Positions 10,083-20,264 of a stretch of 64,000 bases of DNA are shown here, piece by piece. The stretch is from Ginsengibacter hankyongi. GTDB taxonomy: Bacteria; Bacteroidota; Bacteroidia; Chitinophagales; Chitinophagaceae. A program made the position numbers and the translations under genes. Numbering within the stretch: the stretch's first letter is position 1; the number at the start of each line of letters is the position of its first letter. Below the pieces are notes generated by a model that saw only the letters and a list, made by a program, of their open reading frames with translations, was not told where the DNA came from and made no database searches. The stretch is from positions 434,001-498,000 of the forward strand of contig NZ_VYQF01000003.1 of NCBI RefSeq assembly GCF_008710285.1. The letters are read 5' to 3'.

Positions 10083-11603
10083 TTATAAATCTTTTGAATT
10101 AATTTCCCCCAACTTTAAAACTTCTTTTTCCCATGACAAAGGTTTTTCCACATCTACATTTATTACATTAATTCCTTGAAGAAAAACATTCGCTCCTGAA
10201 TGATCTATTTTAGAAATAGTTCGGACTTGCAAACCATCTACATCAACTGCTATGACTGGAATGCGTGGATCCAGTTCCTCTGAATTTAACATGAACCCAT
10301 TAATTTGTATATTTTTGGCATGCCTCACAAATAAACCTGAGGAAGGAAGTTCTTTCCATGCAGTGGGTTGCGGATACCCTTTAATATCTTCTTTAACTTT
10401 TTCGGCACTTTCAATATAATCACCTTTATTTATTCCACCTTTATTAAAAAACTGCACGTTGGAAAGAGATAAATTTTCAACATAATGACCCGGAATTCCG
10501 GTTATGGATGAACAATAGTTGCCCGTATTATAAGCCACCACATTACTTATAACAATATTCCGCATTTTCCCGACCGGTGGCTCCGGAGCATCTTTGAAAT
10601 GTTTTCTTCCCCGGTTCCCCAATCTCACGAACAACGGGCATTCGGTTCCATACATAGTAATATTATTGATACTCACACCATCCATTATCCCTCCGTCCAC
10701 TATCTCTAGTGAAAGCCCTGCAATGCCGATCGAATCTCCATATAGGCGATCGGACCCCTTGCTGGGCATGATAACACAATTTGAAATAGCAATATTTTTA
10801 AAACCTCCGGTTGATTCCGTACCGGTTTTGATTGCATTACAAAAACTTGAGATCACACAATTAGTAATAACAATATCTTCAGAAGCTGATTCTCCGGTAC
10901 TTTTTAAACACACAGCATCATCATCAGTATCAAATACTGAATTAGAAAGTAAAAATCTTCTGCATCCGTCAATATCAATCCCATCATTATTCCTATTGGC
11001 ATGATTATATACATTTATTTTATCAACCACCACATCTTCACAATGGAGATAATGTTGATTCCATAAGCCTGAATTACGCATATGAACACCTTCCACCCGT
11101 ATATTCTTACAGGAAATGAAAAGAATATTACGTGGCCTCCCATCCATGTCACCCGTACGTGCCTTAGGACCGGGCAATTGGTCGGCTCCATTTCCATCAA
11201 TAGTTCCGAAACCCGTTACGGCAATATTAATGGCATCGAGTGCATAAATAAGAGAACGCCAGCCGCCGGTATCTTTAAGGGAGCGATAGGATGGTTGGGG
11301 TTGCAGGGGAAAGTCCTTTCTGTCAGTACTAGCGTATATAACAGCTCCGATTTCTAAATGAATTTCTACATTATCTTTCAATACAAGAGTGCCCGTTCTG
11401 AAAACACCCGCAGGGATAATGACCTTTCCACCACCATTTCTATAACACGCACCTATCGCATTATTTATAGGGATGGTGTTTAATTCCGTAACGCCGGCTT
11501 TCGCTCCAAAATCTGTAATCAAAAAATCTTTTGCAAGACCTTCTTTTGTGGTGATGCATATCAATAGGCACCAAACAAACTTTTGCATAAGAGCTTTAAT
11601 CAT
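10083..11603 (-). CDS. glycoside hydrolase family 28 (polygalacturonase-like) protein
   Basis: A secreted right-handed beta-helix enzyme of 506 residues. A signal peptide covers about residues 1-24. The N-terminal ITDFGAKAGVTELNTIPINNAI is the classic GH28 entry motif. The catalytic core is present: NNDGIDIDG (residues 206-213, the usual NTDGxD) and DTDDDAVCLKS (225-235, the aspartate pair plus KS). Later FCNAIKTGTESTGGFKNIAISN fits the G-x-G repeat of the coil. GH28 enzymes hydrolyse alpha-galacturonide or rhamnogalacturonide bonds. Immediate neighbours are GH89 (9 bp) and the esterase (66 bp), which suggests joint attack on a complex uronic-acid-containing glycan. Substrate specificity within GH28 is not readable. 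Confidence 0.88.
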   Translation of the reverse strand: MIKALMQKFVWCLLICITTKEGLAKDFLITDFGAKAGVTELNTIPINNAIGACYRNGGGKVIIPAGVFRTGTLVLKDNVEIHLEIGAVIYASTDRKDFPLQPQPSYRSLKDTGGWRSLIYALDAINIAVTGFGTIDGNGADQLPGPKARTGDMDGRPRNILFISCKNIRVEGVHMRNSGLWNQHYLHCEDVVVDKINVYNHANRNNDGIDIDGCRRFLLSNSVFDTDDDAVCLKSTGESASEDIVITNCVISSFCNAIKTGTESTGGFKNIAISNCVIMPSKGSDRLYGDSIGIAGLSLEIVDGGIMDGVSINNITMYGTECPLFVRLGNRGRKHFKDAPEPPVGKMRNIVISNVVAYNTGNYCSSITGIPGHYVENLSLSNVQFFNKGGINKGDYIESAEKVKEDIKGYPQPTAWKELPSSGLFVRHAKNIQINGFMLNSEELDPRIPVIAVDVDGLQVRTISKIDHSGANVFLQGINVINVDVEKPLSWEKEVLKLGEINSKDL

Positions 11604-11669
11604 GCTTTTTGATTTTTAGTATGATGAATTGTTCAAAATAAGTGATTTTGAGTTCAACTTTCAAGTTCT

Positions 11670-13859
11670 TTAGTCTGCTAGCCAGCTTTTTAAAATATCG
11701 GTTAATTTTTCCACTCCCGGGGTAGGTAAAATTTGTAATTGTTTACTTGCATTTTTATGTTTGCAGGCTGCCCTTATTACCGACATATCTTTATCTATAT
11801 CCGTCACGTTTTCAGTATTTCCAGTCCCATCACTTACACCCGTTATTAAAATTTTGTTGGGCGAAATACTCGCTGCCAAGTCAGGAAGGTCATATATTCC
11901 AATAGACCCTGCAACAGTACTTTGAATAAAGTGAGGATCATAATGGTGATTCATGACGATTGATCTGTATGAAGAATAGGGGCTGATGAGCGCCAGTTTT
12001 TTAATATTTTTATGAAAGGCAGCGGCATGTAATAATACGGGAGCCATTTGTTTTATTGCCAAACCGTAAATTTCTTTAAAGTGAAGTTGATTTTCAAGCA
12101 GGTGGGACAATCTTACGACATCACCCGCCTGTATTCCAACTATGCTCCTGCCAATAAGCATTGAAGCGAACCATAAATTGTAAGAAACACTATCAATATA
12201 GGAATCCCCATGAAATATTCCAGGCCCAAGTTCACCGGTGCCGACAATATCAGGAGCTAAAACAGTAATATTATTTTTTACAAACCACTCCATTTGTTCA
12301 CCGGCACCTGCATCTGCTGTCTTTCCCATTGGATTTAAATAGATAAGTGCTTTCCCATTGGGAGTTTCAGGCTTGAGTAAAAGATAAGGAATCATATAAT
12401 TGCCCTCACCTTTGATAAGATATTTTTCAATAACATAACCGTCCCGCTGAATCCTGCCTGCAAACATTGACTTTCCATTTGACTTTGGTTCTTCATATCC
12501 CGAAAGTTTTTTAGCTGAAGCCAACATTTTAGTTAAATAAGCAGGAAAATCTTTACGTTCGGATTCTAACTTTTCCATTCTTTTTTCTGCATCCTTTCGA
12601 TTTAAACTAAATGCAGTTTCACCTTTGAGGGATGTAGCTAACTGCCCTGTTGCGGTTACCTTCAATTCGTTTTCTGGTAAAGATTTCGTTTCCTGATCAG
12701 TTGAATCTCCGGGATTATCCAAAAACTTCTGGAAAAAAGCATAAAACGCTTCCCTGTTGCTTTTTGTAGAGGCATGTGGTGCATCATCAGTTACTATTCC
12801 GAAATTTTGCTGTTTGCCGTAAGCCTGATAAAGCCTCGCTACCTCTTTTGCTGTTTCAATTGCGCCCTGAATGGGGAACATATCGCGACTGGTAGTGACC
12901 ATAAGCACAGGTTTAGGGGCACGTGCCAATAATAAATCAGCCATATCAATTCCCCGTTTAATCCCATAAAAAAAGTTCTGCTCAGCATCCTGTGGACCCA
13001 TAGACTCATACAATCTGGTAAAATTTGTAAAATAATTACGTGGAGCCGCTGCCATTATCCTGTTATCAAAAGCAGCAATATAAGCGCTTTGTGTTCCACC
13101 ACCGGAACCACCCGTTATTCCTATTCTAGCAGGATCTACTTCTTTTCTTGTAAGCAAATAGTCAACTGCCCGAATCCCATCCCAAATAAAGTCGCCAGCC
13201 AGGGTATTACCGGTTATAAAAAGTTGAGCACCTGGATACGAGTGTTCGTAGGATGGATATTTAAATATTGATTTATTTGTTTCAGGATTAAAATACTGGA
13301 GTCTTTCTCCCTGCCCCATAGGATCAAAGGCAAACACCACAAATCCTTTTTTAACTAAATTTAAAATTTCATGCTGATAGATATCCGCACGATATCCATT
13401 ATTAGAATGCCCACTACAGTAAACTATTGCAGGAGCCTTGCCGTTCTTTAAATTATCTGGAATAAATAATGTTGACGTCACATAGTAATTTGGTTGCGAT
13501 TCATACACAATATCCTCTAAGTGATAGCCATCTTCACTAAAAGTATTAGTAATCCTGGCATTTAATGGTGTTTTTTGGGGAAAAGGACCAACTGTTTCTT
13601 TAAGGGTATTTTTTATCCATTGCTGTCTTTGCTTCCACTCAGATAAAGAATTTATTCGGGAAATTTCATCTGAACGTTTATTGAGATAAAAATATGCCTG
13701 ATTAGCCAAGTAATGATATAATGAATTTGGCGCATCGGTAAACCTCATCCAATGTTGGGTTCCACGAATATCGTCGAACTCCTTTTGGGCATAAATAAAC
13801 TTGTTGAATAATAATAATATAAGGAGAGAAAGAATACTAGTTTTTAAAAATTGTTTCAT
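11670..13859 (-). CDS. secreted alpha/beta-hydrolase, acetyl-xylan-esterase-like
   Basis: A 729-residue exported protein with a signal peptide (about residues 1-24). The first hydrolase domain contains PAIVYCSGHSNNGYR (oxyanion region), FAFDPMGQGER and a nucleophile elbow GITGGSGGGTQS with Ser252. An acid (TTSRDMFP) and a histidine (DDAPHAS) follow, so a full triad is plausible. The second half (roughly 400-729) is another alpha/beta-hydrolase-like region (ALIYLNPMGKTADAG, LAPDIVGTGELG, KILITGVSDGTG) without a clear nucleophile serine, so it may be inactive. Such two-part enzymes in Bacteroidota PULs usually remove acetyl or other ester groups from polysaccharides. The target ester is inferred. 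Confidence 0.8.
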   Translation of the reverse strand: MKQFLKTSILSLLILLLFNKFIYAQKEFDDIRGTQHWMRFTDAPNSLYHYLANQAYFYLNKRSDEISRINSLSEWKQRQQWIKNTLKETVGPFPQKTPLNARITNTFSEDGYHLEDIVYESQPNYYVTSTLFIPDNLKNGKAPAIVYCSGHSNNGYRADIYQHEILNLVKKGFVVFAFDPMGQGERLQYFNPETNKSIFKYPSYEHSYPGAQLFITGNTLAGDFIWDGIRAVDYLLTRKEVDPARIGITGGSGGGTQSAYIAAFDNRIMAAAPRNYFTNFTRLYESMGPQDAEQNFFYGIKRGIDMADLLLARAPKPVLMVTTSRDMFPIQGAIETAKEVARLYQAYGKQQNFGIVTDDAPHASTKSNREAFYAFFQKFLDNPGDSTDQETKSLPENELKVTATGQLATSLKGETAFSLNRKDAEKRMEKLESERKDFPAYLTKMLASAKKLSGYEEPKSNGKSMFAGRIQRDGYVIEKYLIKGEGNYMIPYLLLKPETPNGKALIYLNPMGKTADAGAGEQMEWFVKNNITVLAPDIVGTGELGPGIFHGDSYIDSVSYNLWFASMLIGRSIVGIQAGDVVRLSHLLENQLHFKEIYGLAIKQMAPVLLHAAAFHKNIKKLALISPYSSYRSIVMNHHYDPHFIQSTVAGSIGIYDLPDLAASISPNKILITGVSDGTGNTENVTDIDKDMSVIRAACKHKNASKQLQILPTPGVEKLTDILKSWLAD

Positions 13860-13991
13860 TTTTATTATTGTCTAAATTGGTTTAACAGGATGTTCTATCT
13901 TTTAAAAAATTATATTTTAATTATGTTGGAAGTTATTTTTTACATAACCATTTCGCCTCTTGAAATATCTACCCATGCATTTTTATATTCT

Positions 13992-14969
13992 TCATTTTTC
14001 AGTGTTAGGTGCTAATGTGCAACTGCCACAATCACTGGCGTGCAGATCCGATGCATATTTAATATTTTGAAATGTATTTAAATTAAACTTTATATTAGAT
14101 GAATGTTGGATGTAACCTGCATACTTAGAGTATTGGATAATATTATTCTGAACGGTGATATTTTTTATTATTGCAGATGTAGTTGGCTTTGCATTCATCT
14201 CTACCCCATTACCTGCATTATTCGAGATGAGGCAATTTTTTATTATAACGTTTTGAGTTGTACCAGCATCAGGTTCAATATCTATTCCATCCTGTGGCGC
14301 CGTACCATGGGTATTTAAAAATGCACATGAGTCGACGATTATGCCATCTCCATTAAGTATACTTAAACCTTGTCGGCGGTTATTACTGCACGTAACTCTT
14401 AAAAGGGTGATATTTTTACAATCAACTCCGGAAGCGCCATAAAGCACTATCCCGTCACCCCAACATTCTGTAATGAAAGAATCTGTTACTTTCACATTTC
14501 TGCTTCCAGCAATAGTAATACCATACCCTTGTTCACACTTATGTGCGCATTCCGGGCCAGAATGTTTTTCACGTTCTCCTATGATTTTACCTCCTATAAT
14601 AGTTACATCATCTGCTTTTTGAATTAATATTACCCTATACTTACCTGAATAGGTCGGGATAGCTATAAGTTTTCGGCTGGTATCAAACATATTCAGCTCC
14701 ACATTGCTTTTCATTTTTATTGAACTGTCCACATCAATATAATAATTACCCGATCGTACTTTAACGATACCCCCCCCTAAACCCGCCATGGAATCAATTG
14801 CTTTTTGAAATGCCCAGGTATCATTAAGGGTATCGGTACCATTTGCCCCAATATCATTTACCCATATTTCCGGCTTTATCCTTGACTGCGCATTCCCTTC
14901 ACTGTACTTTAGCAACGAAAAAAGGATTCCCGATAAAATGATAATGAATTTTATTTTTGTACTACCCAT
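13992..14969 (-). CDS. right-handed parallel beta-helix protein (pectate-lyase superfamily fold)
   Basis: A 325-residue secreted protein (signal peptide to about residue 28, GNAQS). WVNDIGANGTDTLNDTWAFQKAID is the usual entry to a pectate-lyase-like helix. It is followed by repeated coils with short hydrophobic strands and Asn ladders (NVKVTDSFITECWGDGIVLYG, NGDGIIVDSCAFLNTHG, DGIDIEPDAGTTQNVIIKN). A DGIDI motif resembles GH28, but the downstream catalytic aspartates typical of GH28 are not evident, so activity is uncertain. It lies just downstream of susD and upstream of the esterase on the same strand. It could be a lyase, an epimerase-like enzyme or a binding protein. Confidence 0.75.
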   Translation of the reverse strand: MGSTKIKFIIILSGILFSLLKYSEGNAQSRIKPEIWVNDIGANGTDTLNDTWAFQKAIDSMAGLGGGIVKVRSGNYYIDVDSSIKMKSNVELNMFDTSRKLIAIPTYSGKYRVILIQKADDVTIIGGKIIGEREKHSGPECAHKCEQGYGITIAGSRNVKVTDSFITECWGDGIVLYGASGVDCKNITLLRVTCSNNRRQGLSILNGDGIIVDSCAFLNTHGTAPQDGIDIEPDAGTTQNVIIKNCLISNNAGNGVEMNAKPTTSAIIKNITVQNNIIQYSKYAGYIQHSSNIKFNLNTFQNIKYASDLHASDCGSCTLAPNTEK

Positions 14970-15038
14970 AGTTTATTCATGTAATGGTCGCTTTTTCCAG
15001 CGAGTCGACTTGTTTCTATTGTCTTAAACTTTAATTTC

Positions 15039-17021
15039 TTATTGCCATAAACGGTTTTGCTGCAAAGCGCTGTTTAATGATAATTCTTTAAGTGGTATTG
15101 GAAATAAATTATATTTTTCGGATACACTTGTATAACCCTTTGTTACATATTTAAGAGAAGCTGGCATAGTAGCATTCAAATCTGTTTCCATCTCTTTCAT
15201 TCTTGGAATGAAAATACCCCAACGTATCAGGTCAAATTTTCTGAGTCCTTCAAAGCAAAGCTCCCTTGCTCGTTCGCTCTTTATAGTATCCCTGAAGGCA
15301 GAAGGAGAAAGGTTTGAAATATCAACATTGGATGTTGCAATGCTTGCCATAGCTGTGGCAGCTAAACCTACATAAGTAAAAGCAGCACCCGTTATATTAG
15401 CATCAGATGCGCCACTATTTTGTGTAGGTGGTATATCTGTAGAGGTTCCTGATGTTGTAACAGTATAAAGTTTACTACCATAAAACACTTGCGTACCTGC
15501 CAGATACGACGTGTGGGTTTGCCAAGCATTGCCTATTATAATAGTAGGAACACTCGTATAGCCATAGCCAGGATCCACTACGCCAACCGCGGTTACCTTA
15601 CCTGTAGCTGGAGACACGGAAGCTTCCGCTGTAGCGCCGGTTCCACCGCCGCCTGAGATAGTAACCGGTATAGTATTAACAGTTTTGAGATATCCTGTAT
15701 TACCGGTGGCAGAAAGTACTATTTGACTTACTACGGTAACAGAATCAACAGGTGTAGTAGTAGGCAAACCATAGGCGCGCCTTCTTATTGAATTGATTGC
15801 CTCATAAGCTTGCGGTGTCGGACCGTTAATTTCGTTATCAGCTTCTGCATACATTAGCAGTACATCCGAGTACCTTATAATTGGATAATTTGTGGGACTA
15901 TACACAGTACTTAATGGTCGAACAGATTCGTATTCCCTGGGCCATTTACCACAAACCCTTGAATAAATGTCAGTCGGCGGGATAATAACTTTAATAGTCC
16001 CGTTACTTTTATATATGCTGTAAGGTGCAATTACCCAATCACGCCTTAAATCACCTGCACCATATAACTTATATAAAAAAGGAGTTGCGCCCAAAAATCC
16101 TTCGGCATACATATCCTTATTTACATTTCTAACCGCCATTACCTTTGCCCATCTTCCTCCTATTGCCTTTCCCCCCATATTATTTCCATAGAAATCGATT
16201 TCCCATAATACTTCTTTATTAGCATCAAATAAGTCCGCACATTCATTAATAAAAATTTGTTTATAATCAGGATTTAAAGAATGTACATGAGATTGAATTA
16301 CACTATCTGCCCATGCTCTTGCTTCTATATATTTAGTAACATCTTTCAATGGTTCGCCTGCCATTTTAAGACAAACCCTAGCCAGTATTCCTTCAATTGC
16401 TGTTTTTGAAACATGTATAGGAGTTCCATTTGTATTGTAATCGTTTACAATATCTTTAGCTTCCTTCATATCTTTTAGAATTTGATCGTAAATATCTTTT
16501 GAAGGAGTAGCCGGATTGTTAACTTTTCTGCTATCAACAGTTGGTTCTAATAACATGGGAACATCGCCCCACATAGTCACCAGTTGAAAATACATAAAGG
16601 CTCTTAAAAACAAAGTCTCGCCTTTAATTACATTTCTTTTATTTCCATCCATTACCGGTTTATTGATGTTAGCAAGCAGGTTATTAGCCAAATTAATACC
16701 TTCGTATAAGGCATTCCAGGTGTTATTAATTCCTGCATCTGATACGACAATGTTATAAATACCTGCAAATGGAGCTGAACTGGTATTTTTATAAAAACCC
16801 TCATCATTGCCGATTACATCATTAAAGGACAGGGACAAGCCATATGTGCCGGTTTCAGCAAGAGAACTGTAAACACCGGCAAGTGCTTCATTCAATTGCT
16901 GCTCATTATTGTAATATTGTTCCGGCACAACAAAGTCAGTTGGCTTTGTATCTAAAAACTTTTTGCATGATGTGACGCAAATAGAACTTAAGACTATTAT
17001 TAAAATTATTATTCTTTTCAT
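15039..17021 (-). CDS. SusD/RagB outer-membrane glycan-binding lipoprotein with an internal insert
   Basis: The surface lipoprotein partner of SusC, which binds the incoming glycan. A lipobox ends at Cys19 (ICVTSCKKFLDTKP). The N-terminal SusD-like TPR region includes VVPEQYYNNEQQLNEALAGVY and GETLFLRAFMYFQL, and the C-terminal RagB/SusD part includes YPIIRYSDVLLMYAEADNE and ERARELCFEGLRKFDLIRWG, which is diagnostic. At 660 residues it is longer than most SusD proteins (commonly about 500-600). An apparent insert of about 140 residues (about 425-567) lies between RRRAYGLP and LSPSAFRDTIKSERARELCF. It contains a GGGGTGATAEA...GYGYTSVPT module and a WQTHTSYLAGTQVFYGSKLYTV segment like a small carbohydrate-binding module. 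It lies 9 bp from susC. Confidence 0.93.
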   Translation of the reverse strand: MKRIIILIIVLSSICVTSCKKFLDTKPTDFVVPEQYYNNEQQLNEALAGVYSSLAETGTYGLSLSFNDVIGNDEGFYKNTSSAPFAGIYNIVVSDAGINNTWNALYEGINLANNLLANINKPVMDGNKRNVIKGETLFLRAFMYFQLVTMWGDVPMLLEPTVDSRKVNNPATPSKDIYDQILKDMKEAKDIVNDYNTNGTPIHVSKTAIEGILARVCLKMAGEPLKDVTKYIEARAWADSVIQSHVHSLNPDYKQIFINECADLFDANKEVLWEIDFYGNNMGGKAIGGRWAKVMAVRNVNKDMYAEGFLGATPFLYKLYGAGDLRRDWVIAPYSIYKSNGTIKVIIPPTDIYSRVCGKWPREYESVRPLSTVYSPTNYPIIRYSDVLLMYAEADNEINGPTPQAYEAINSIRRRAYGLPTTTPVDSVTVVSQIVLSATGNTGYLKTVNTIPVTISGGGGTGATAEASVSPATGKVTAVGVVDPGYGYTSVPTIIIGNAWQTHTSYLAGTQVFYGSKLYTVTTSGTSTDIPPTQNSGASDANITGAAFTYVGLAATAMASIATSNVDISNLSPSAFRDTIKSERARELCFEGLRKFDLIRWGIFIPRMKEMETDLNATMPASLKYVTKGYTSVSEKYNLFPIPLKELSLNSALQQNRLWQ

Positions 17022-17030
17022 GCTTTTTTT

Positions 17031-20000
17031 TTAAAATGAAACGTTTAGGCCAAAAGTTACCGTTTTCGCATAAGGGTAAACTGAGTAATCAAAAGCAGGC
17101 TGCAATGCAGAACTCCCAAATTTTGAAACTTCAGGATCAAAACCTGTGTATTTTGTCCAGGTATATAGATTTTGAGCAGCGGTATAAATACGCAGATTAC
17201 TTATTTTAATCCTCTTGAGCATAGCAAGAGAAAAATTATAGCCTATCTGAACTGTTTTGAGTTTTAAGTATGATCCGTCTTCTATGACACGCGTGGAATA
17301 ACTCAAATTATCAGGCCCTGCACCTCCGCTGGCATAGTATTTATTGCTCGGGTTATCAGGCGTCCATCTGTTGGCATAAGAAGCATACATATTCTGCCCA
17401 TTATTATAACCTCCACCTTCAAAAATGAGCCGGTTGGCATTCATGACATCGCCGCCGACGGAGAAGTTGAAGAATACGTTCAAATCAAAATTTTTGTAGG
17501 TAAAATTGTTTGAAAATCCGCCGGTAAATTTGGGATTAGGATTTCCAATGATTGTTTGATCGTCAGTATTTATTATACTATCTCCATTCATATCCTTATA
17601 TTTTATATAACCTGGATTTATCGTACCAGCATAAGCTGGAACCCCATGCTTTAAGGTATAAACACCGGTTGAACTTTTATCAAAATCCTCAAGTTGATAA
17701 TTGCCTTCCCAGTTATATCCATAAAACAAAGCAAGCGGCTTACCAACCTGGGCGATATATAAGGGCACACTTGAAGTTAAAGTACTCCACGCAGCAGTTG
17801 TTAATCGTTGCGTTTCACCATCGGAAAGAGCAAGCACCTCATTTCTGTTGAAAGAAATATTGAAGTTTGTATTCCAATTAAAGTTTTTACGGTTAATATT
17901 TATGCTGTTTAAAGTAATTTCAAGCCCTTGATTCTGTACTTTTCCAATGTTCTTTAATGCGGTAGTAAAACCAATTGATCCTGGTACTGCTGCATTTAAG
18001 AGAAGGTTTGAAGTCACTTTCTTATATACATCAGCATTAACGGATATCCGTTCGTTGAATAAACCAAAATCTAAACCGATATCGCTTTGTGTTGTGGTTT
18101 CCCATTTCAGGTTTACATTTCCTAATGTTGTGAAAGTTGAAGCATTAACAGGTACATTATCATAACTATAACCTCCACTTGCAGGAATACTGATTCTTGA
18201 TAGATAGGCAAAATCTGAAACACGATTGTTACCGGTGGAACCATAACTTACCCTGACTTTCGCATTTGAAATAAAATGTACTGGTTTCATGAAATTTTCC
18301 TGGCTCAAACGCCAGGCGATGGCACCCGAAGGAAAATAACTCCATCTGTTTTGAGAAGCAAACTTTGAAGAACCATCTGCTCTTATTGATCCTGTTAATA
18401 AATATTTTGAGCGGTAAGAATAATTAACTCTTCCCAAAAATGAAGCGAGTGTAAAATTTGATGAAGTCGAACTAATAGAAATTGGAGTTCCTTCATCAAT
18501 GCCTGATGTTCCAAGTTCTTCATTAGGAATATGATTCGCAGAAGCGCCATAGCTTGATACGTTTGTACCTTGCATAGTAAATCCAGCTAACACATTCAGT
18601 TGGTTGTCTGCATTCAGCTCCTTATCATAAGTAAGTGTGTTTTCATTCAGCCAGCTTGTTAATTCATTATAAGTAACAGATCCGCTAACTCCATTGTCCT
18701 TTCCAGTGTTAGTTAAAGGGCTTCCTTTAGGAGTCTGAGTATTATCAAAAACATCATTCCTGGTTTTTGTTTTAGTTAATCCCCCTGTTACTCTTAGCTT
18801 AAAATACTTAGCAAATGCGTATTCTGCATAAGCGTCAGTAGTTAGAATTTCAGATACTTTTTTTCGCAATTCATTTTTTGCTGTTTTTATTGGATTGAAG
18901 CCTTGCAAAGCGCCAACAAATTCAGCATCATCATTCTCTATTCCATCTTCGGCTTCATTTATTTTTCCAGGTACTGGCCGAAAGGCCCAAACACTAACCA
19001 ATAAATTTCCTTGATAAAAGCCGTTGCCACCTAAAGCAGGGCTTGTCCCATACTGATTCAAATAACTATAATTAGTATTAATTCCAACATTCAGATTTTT
19101 ATTAACCTTCTGATCCAATCTGATCCTGCCCTGGTATCTGTCATAACCGGAATTAACAATAATACCAGCCTGGTTTGAAACCGAGCCGGAGATACTGTAC
19201 CGAGTGCCATTTGACCCTCCACTTAACGAAAGAAAATAGTTTTGGAAAGGGTGAGTGCCTAAGAGGGTGTCCTGTAAGTCAACTCCCTTAAAATCACGAT
19301 AATAATCTAAAGTTCTTCCATCGATAAGATAGGTCGAATCAGCATAAGTGGGATTCCTTTCTTCTGCGTATTTCACGTATTCATAAGGGCTCATCAGGTC
19401 TATTGTTTTATTATTCTGCTGAAAGCCATAATAAGAATTGAAATTAATAACAGGCTTACCAATCTTGCCTTTTTTGGTTGTAATGAGTATGACGCCGTTT
19501 GCACCTCTTGCACCGTATATTGCAGTCGAGGAAGCGTCTTTCAATACTTCGATAGATTCTATTTCAGCCGGATTAATGGCGTTATTATCAGGATTTTCCA
19601 TTGGAAACCCATCTATAACATATAATGGGGAATTATCCTGAGTAAGAGAATTGCTTCCACGGATGGTAATATTAACGGAAGCACCAGGCTGTCCATCATC
19701 AGCAGCGGCAGTAACTCCGGCGAGCCTTCCAGCCAGGGCATCTTCGAAAGATCTTACAGGCGCTTTTTCCAGATCGGCCATTTTTACTGATCCTACTGCC
19801 CCTGTAAGATCTTTTTTCTTAACGGAGCCATAACCTATTAATACTACCTCATCTAGTTTTGTATTGTTTGGAGTCAGCTCTACATTTATAATGTGCTTCG
19901 CATTAATTCGAACCTCCTGTTGTTCAAAGCCGATATGTGTAAAAACCAAAACAGAACTACCGGCAGGTACCGTGAGATTATAATTTCCTTTTGCATCGGA

Positions 20001-20168
20001 GATAGCACCTGTTGAAGTTCCTTTTAATTTTACGCTTACTCCCGACAAACCTTCCCTGGTGCCTTTAGAAATAATGTGTCCGGTAATGTTAGTTGGATTT
20101 TGGGCAAATCCCTGAACAGAGAACCTGCAAAGAAAAATGCACATTACGATGAATTGTTTTGATTTCAT
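17031..20168 (-). CDS. SusC/RagA-type TonB-dependent transporter
   Basis: Outer-membrane importer of 1045 residues. A signal peptide covers about residues 1-22. Next come a carboxypeptidase-like regulatory domain (ITGHIISKGTREGLSGVSVKLKG...), a TonB-box-like region, then the plug with LDEVVLIGYGSVKKKDLTGAVGSV and PLYVIDGFPMENPDNNAINPAEIESIEVLKDASSTAIYGARGANGVILITTK, the SusC/RagA signatures. The rest is a 22-strand-type barrel ending in YPYAKTVTFGLNVSF with the terminal aromatic residue. No N-terminal FecR-interacting (STN) domain is visible. It is the first intact gene of the PUL operon, so upstream sequence should carry the promoter. Confidence 0.95.
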   Translation of the reverse strand: MKSKQFIVMCIFLCRFSVQGFAQNPTNITGHIISKGTREGLSGVSVKLKGTSTGAISDAKGNYNLTVPAGSSVLVFTHIGFEQQEVRINAKHIINVELTPNNTKLDEVVLIGYGSVKKKDLTGAVGSVKMADLEKAPVRSFEDALAGRLAGVTAAADDGQPGASVNITIRGSNSLTQDNSPLYVIDGFPMENPDNNAINPAEIESIEVLKDASSTAIYGARGANGVILITTKKGKIGKPVINFNSYYGFQQNNKTIDLMSPYEYVKYAEERNPTYADSTYLIDGRTLDYYRDFKGVDLQDTLLGTHPFQNYFLSLSGGSNGTRYSISGSVSNQAGIIVNSGYDRYQGRIRLDQKVNKNLNVGINTNYSYLNQYGTSPALGGNGFYQGNLLVSVWAFRPVPGKINEAEDGIENDDAEFVGALQGFNPIKTAKNELRKKVSEILTTDAYAEYAFAKYFKLRVTGGLTKTKTRNDVFDNTQTPKGSPLTNTGKDNGVSGSVTYNELTSWLNENTLTYDKELNADNQLNVLAGFTMQGTNVSSYGASANHIPNEELGTSGIDEGTPISISSTSSNFTLASFLGRVNYSYRSKYLLTGSIRADGSSKFASQNRWSYFPSGAIAWRLSQENFMKPVHFISNAKVRVSYGSTGNNRVSDFAYLSRISIPASGGYSYDNVPVNASTFTTLGNVNLKWETTTQSDIGLDFGLFNERISVNADVYKKVTSNLLLNAAVPGSIGFTTALKNIGKVQNQGLEITLNSININRKNFNWNTNFNISFNRNEVLALSDGETQRLTTAAWSTLTSSVPLYIAQVGKPLALFYGYNWEGNYQLEDFDKSSTGVYTLKHGVPAYAGTINPGYIKYKDMNGDSIINTDDQTIIGNPNPKFTGGFSNNFTYKNFDLNVFFNFSVGGDVMNANRLIFEGGGYNNGQNMYASYANRWTPDNPSNKYYASGGAGPDNLSYSTRVIEDGSYLKLKTVQIGYNFSLAMLKRIKISNLRIYTAAQNLYTWTKYTGFDPEVSKFGSSALQPAFDYSVYPYAKTVTFGLNVSF

Positions 20169-20236
20169 GTCGTTATATTTGGTAAGAAATGATCGGGAAA
20201 AATGAAAAAAGCATTTTTTTGGTAATTTTATATTAT

Positions 20237-20264
20237 AAAATATAATTTTACAATAGTATCCAAA
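20237..20264 (-). promoter_or_regulatory. candidate susC promoter
   Basis: On the minus strand a TTTG (20261-20264) is followed 16 bp later by TATATTTT (20237-20244). This is close to the Bacteroidota consensus of a -33 TTTG and a -7 TAnnTTTG, although the usual spacing is nearer 19 bp. It lies about 70 bp upstream of the susC start in a very AT-rich stretch, so a chance match is possible. Confidence 0.3.
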
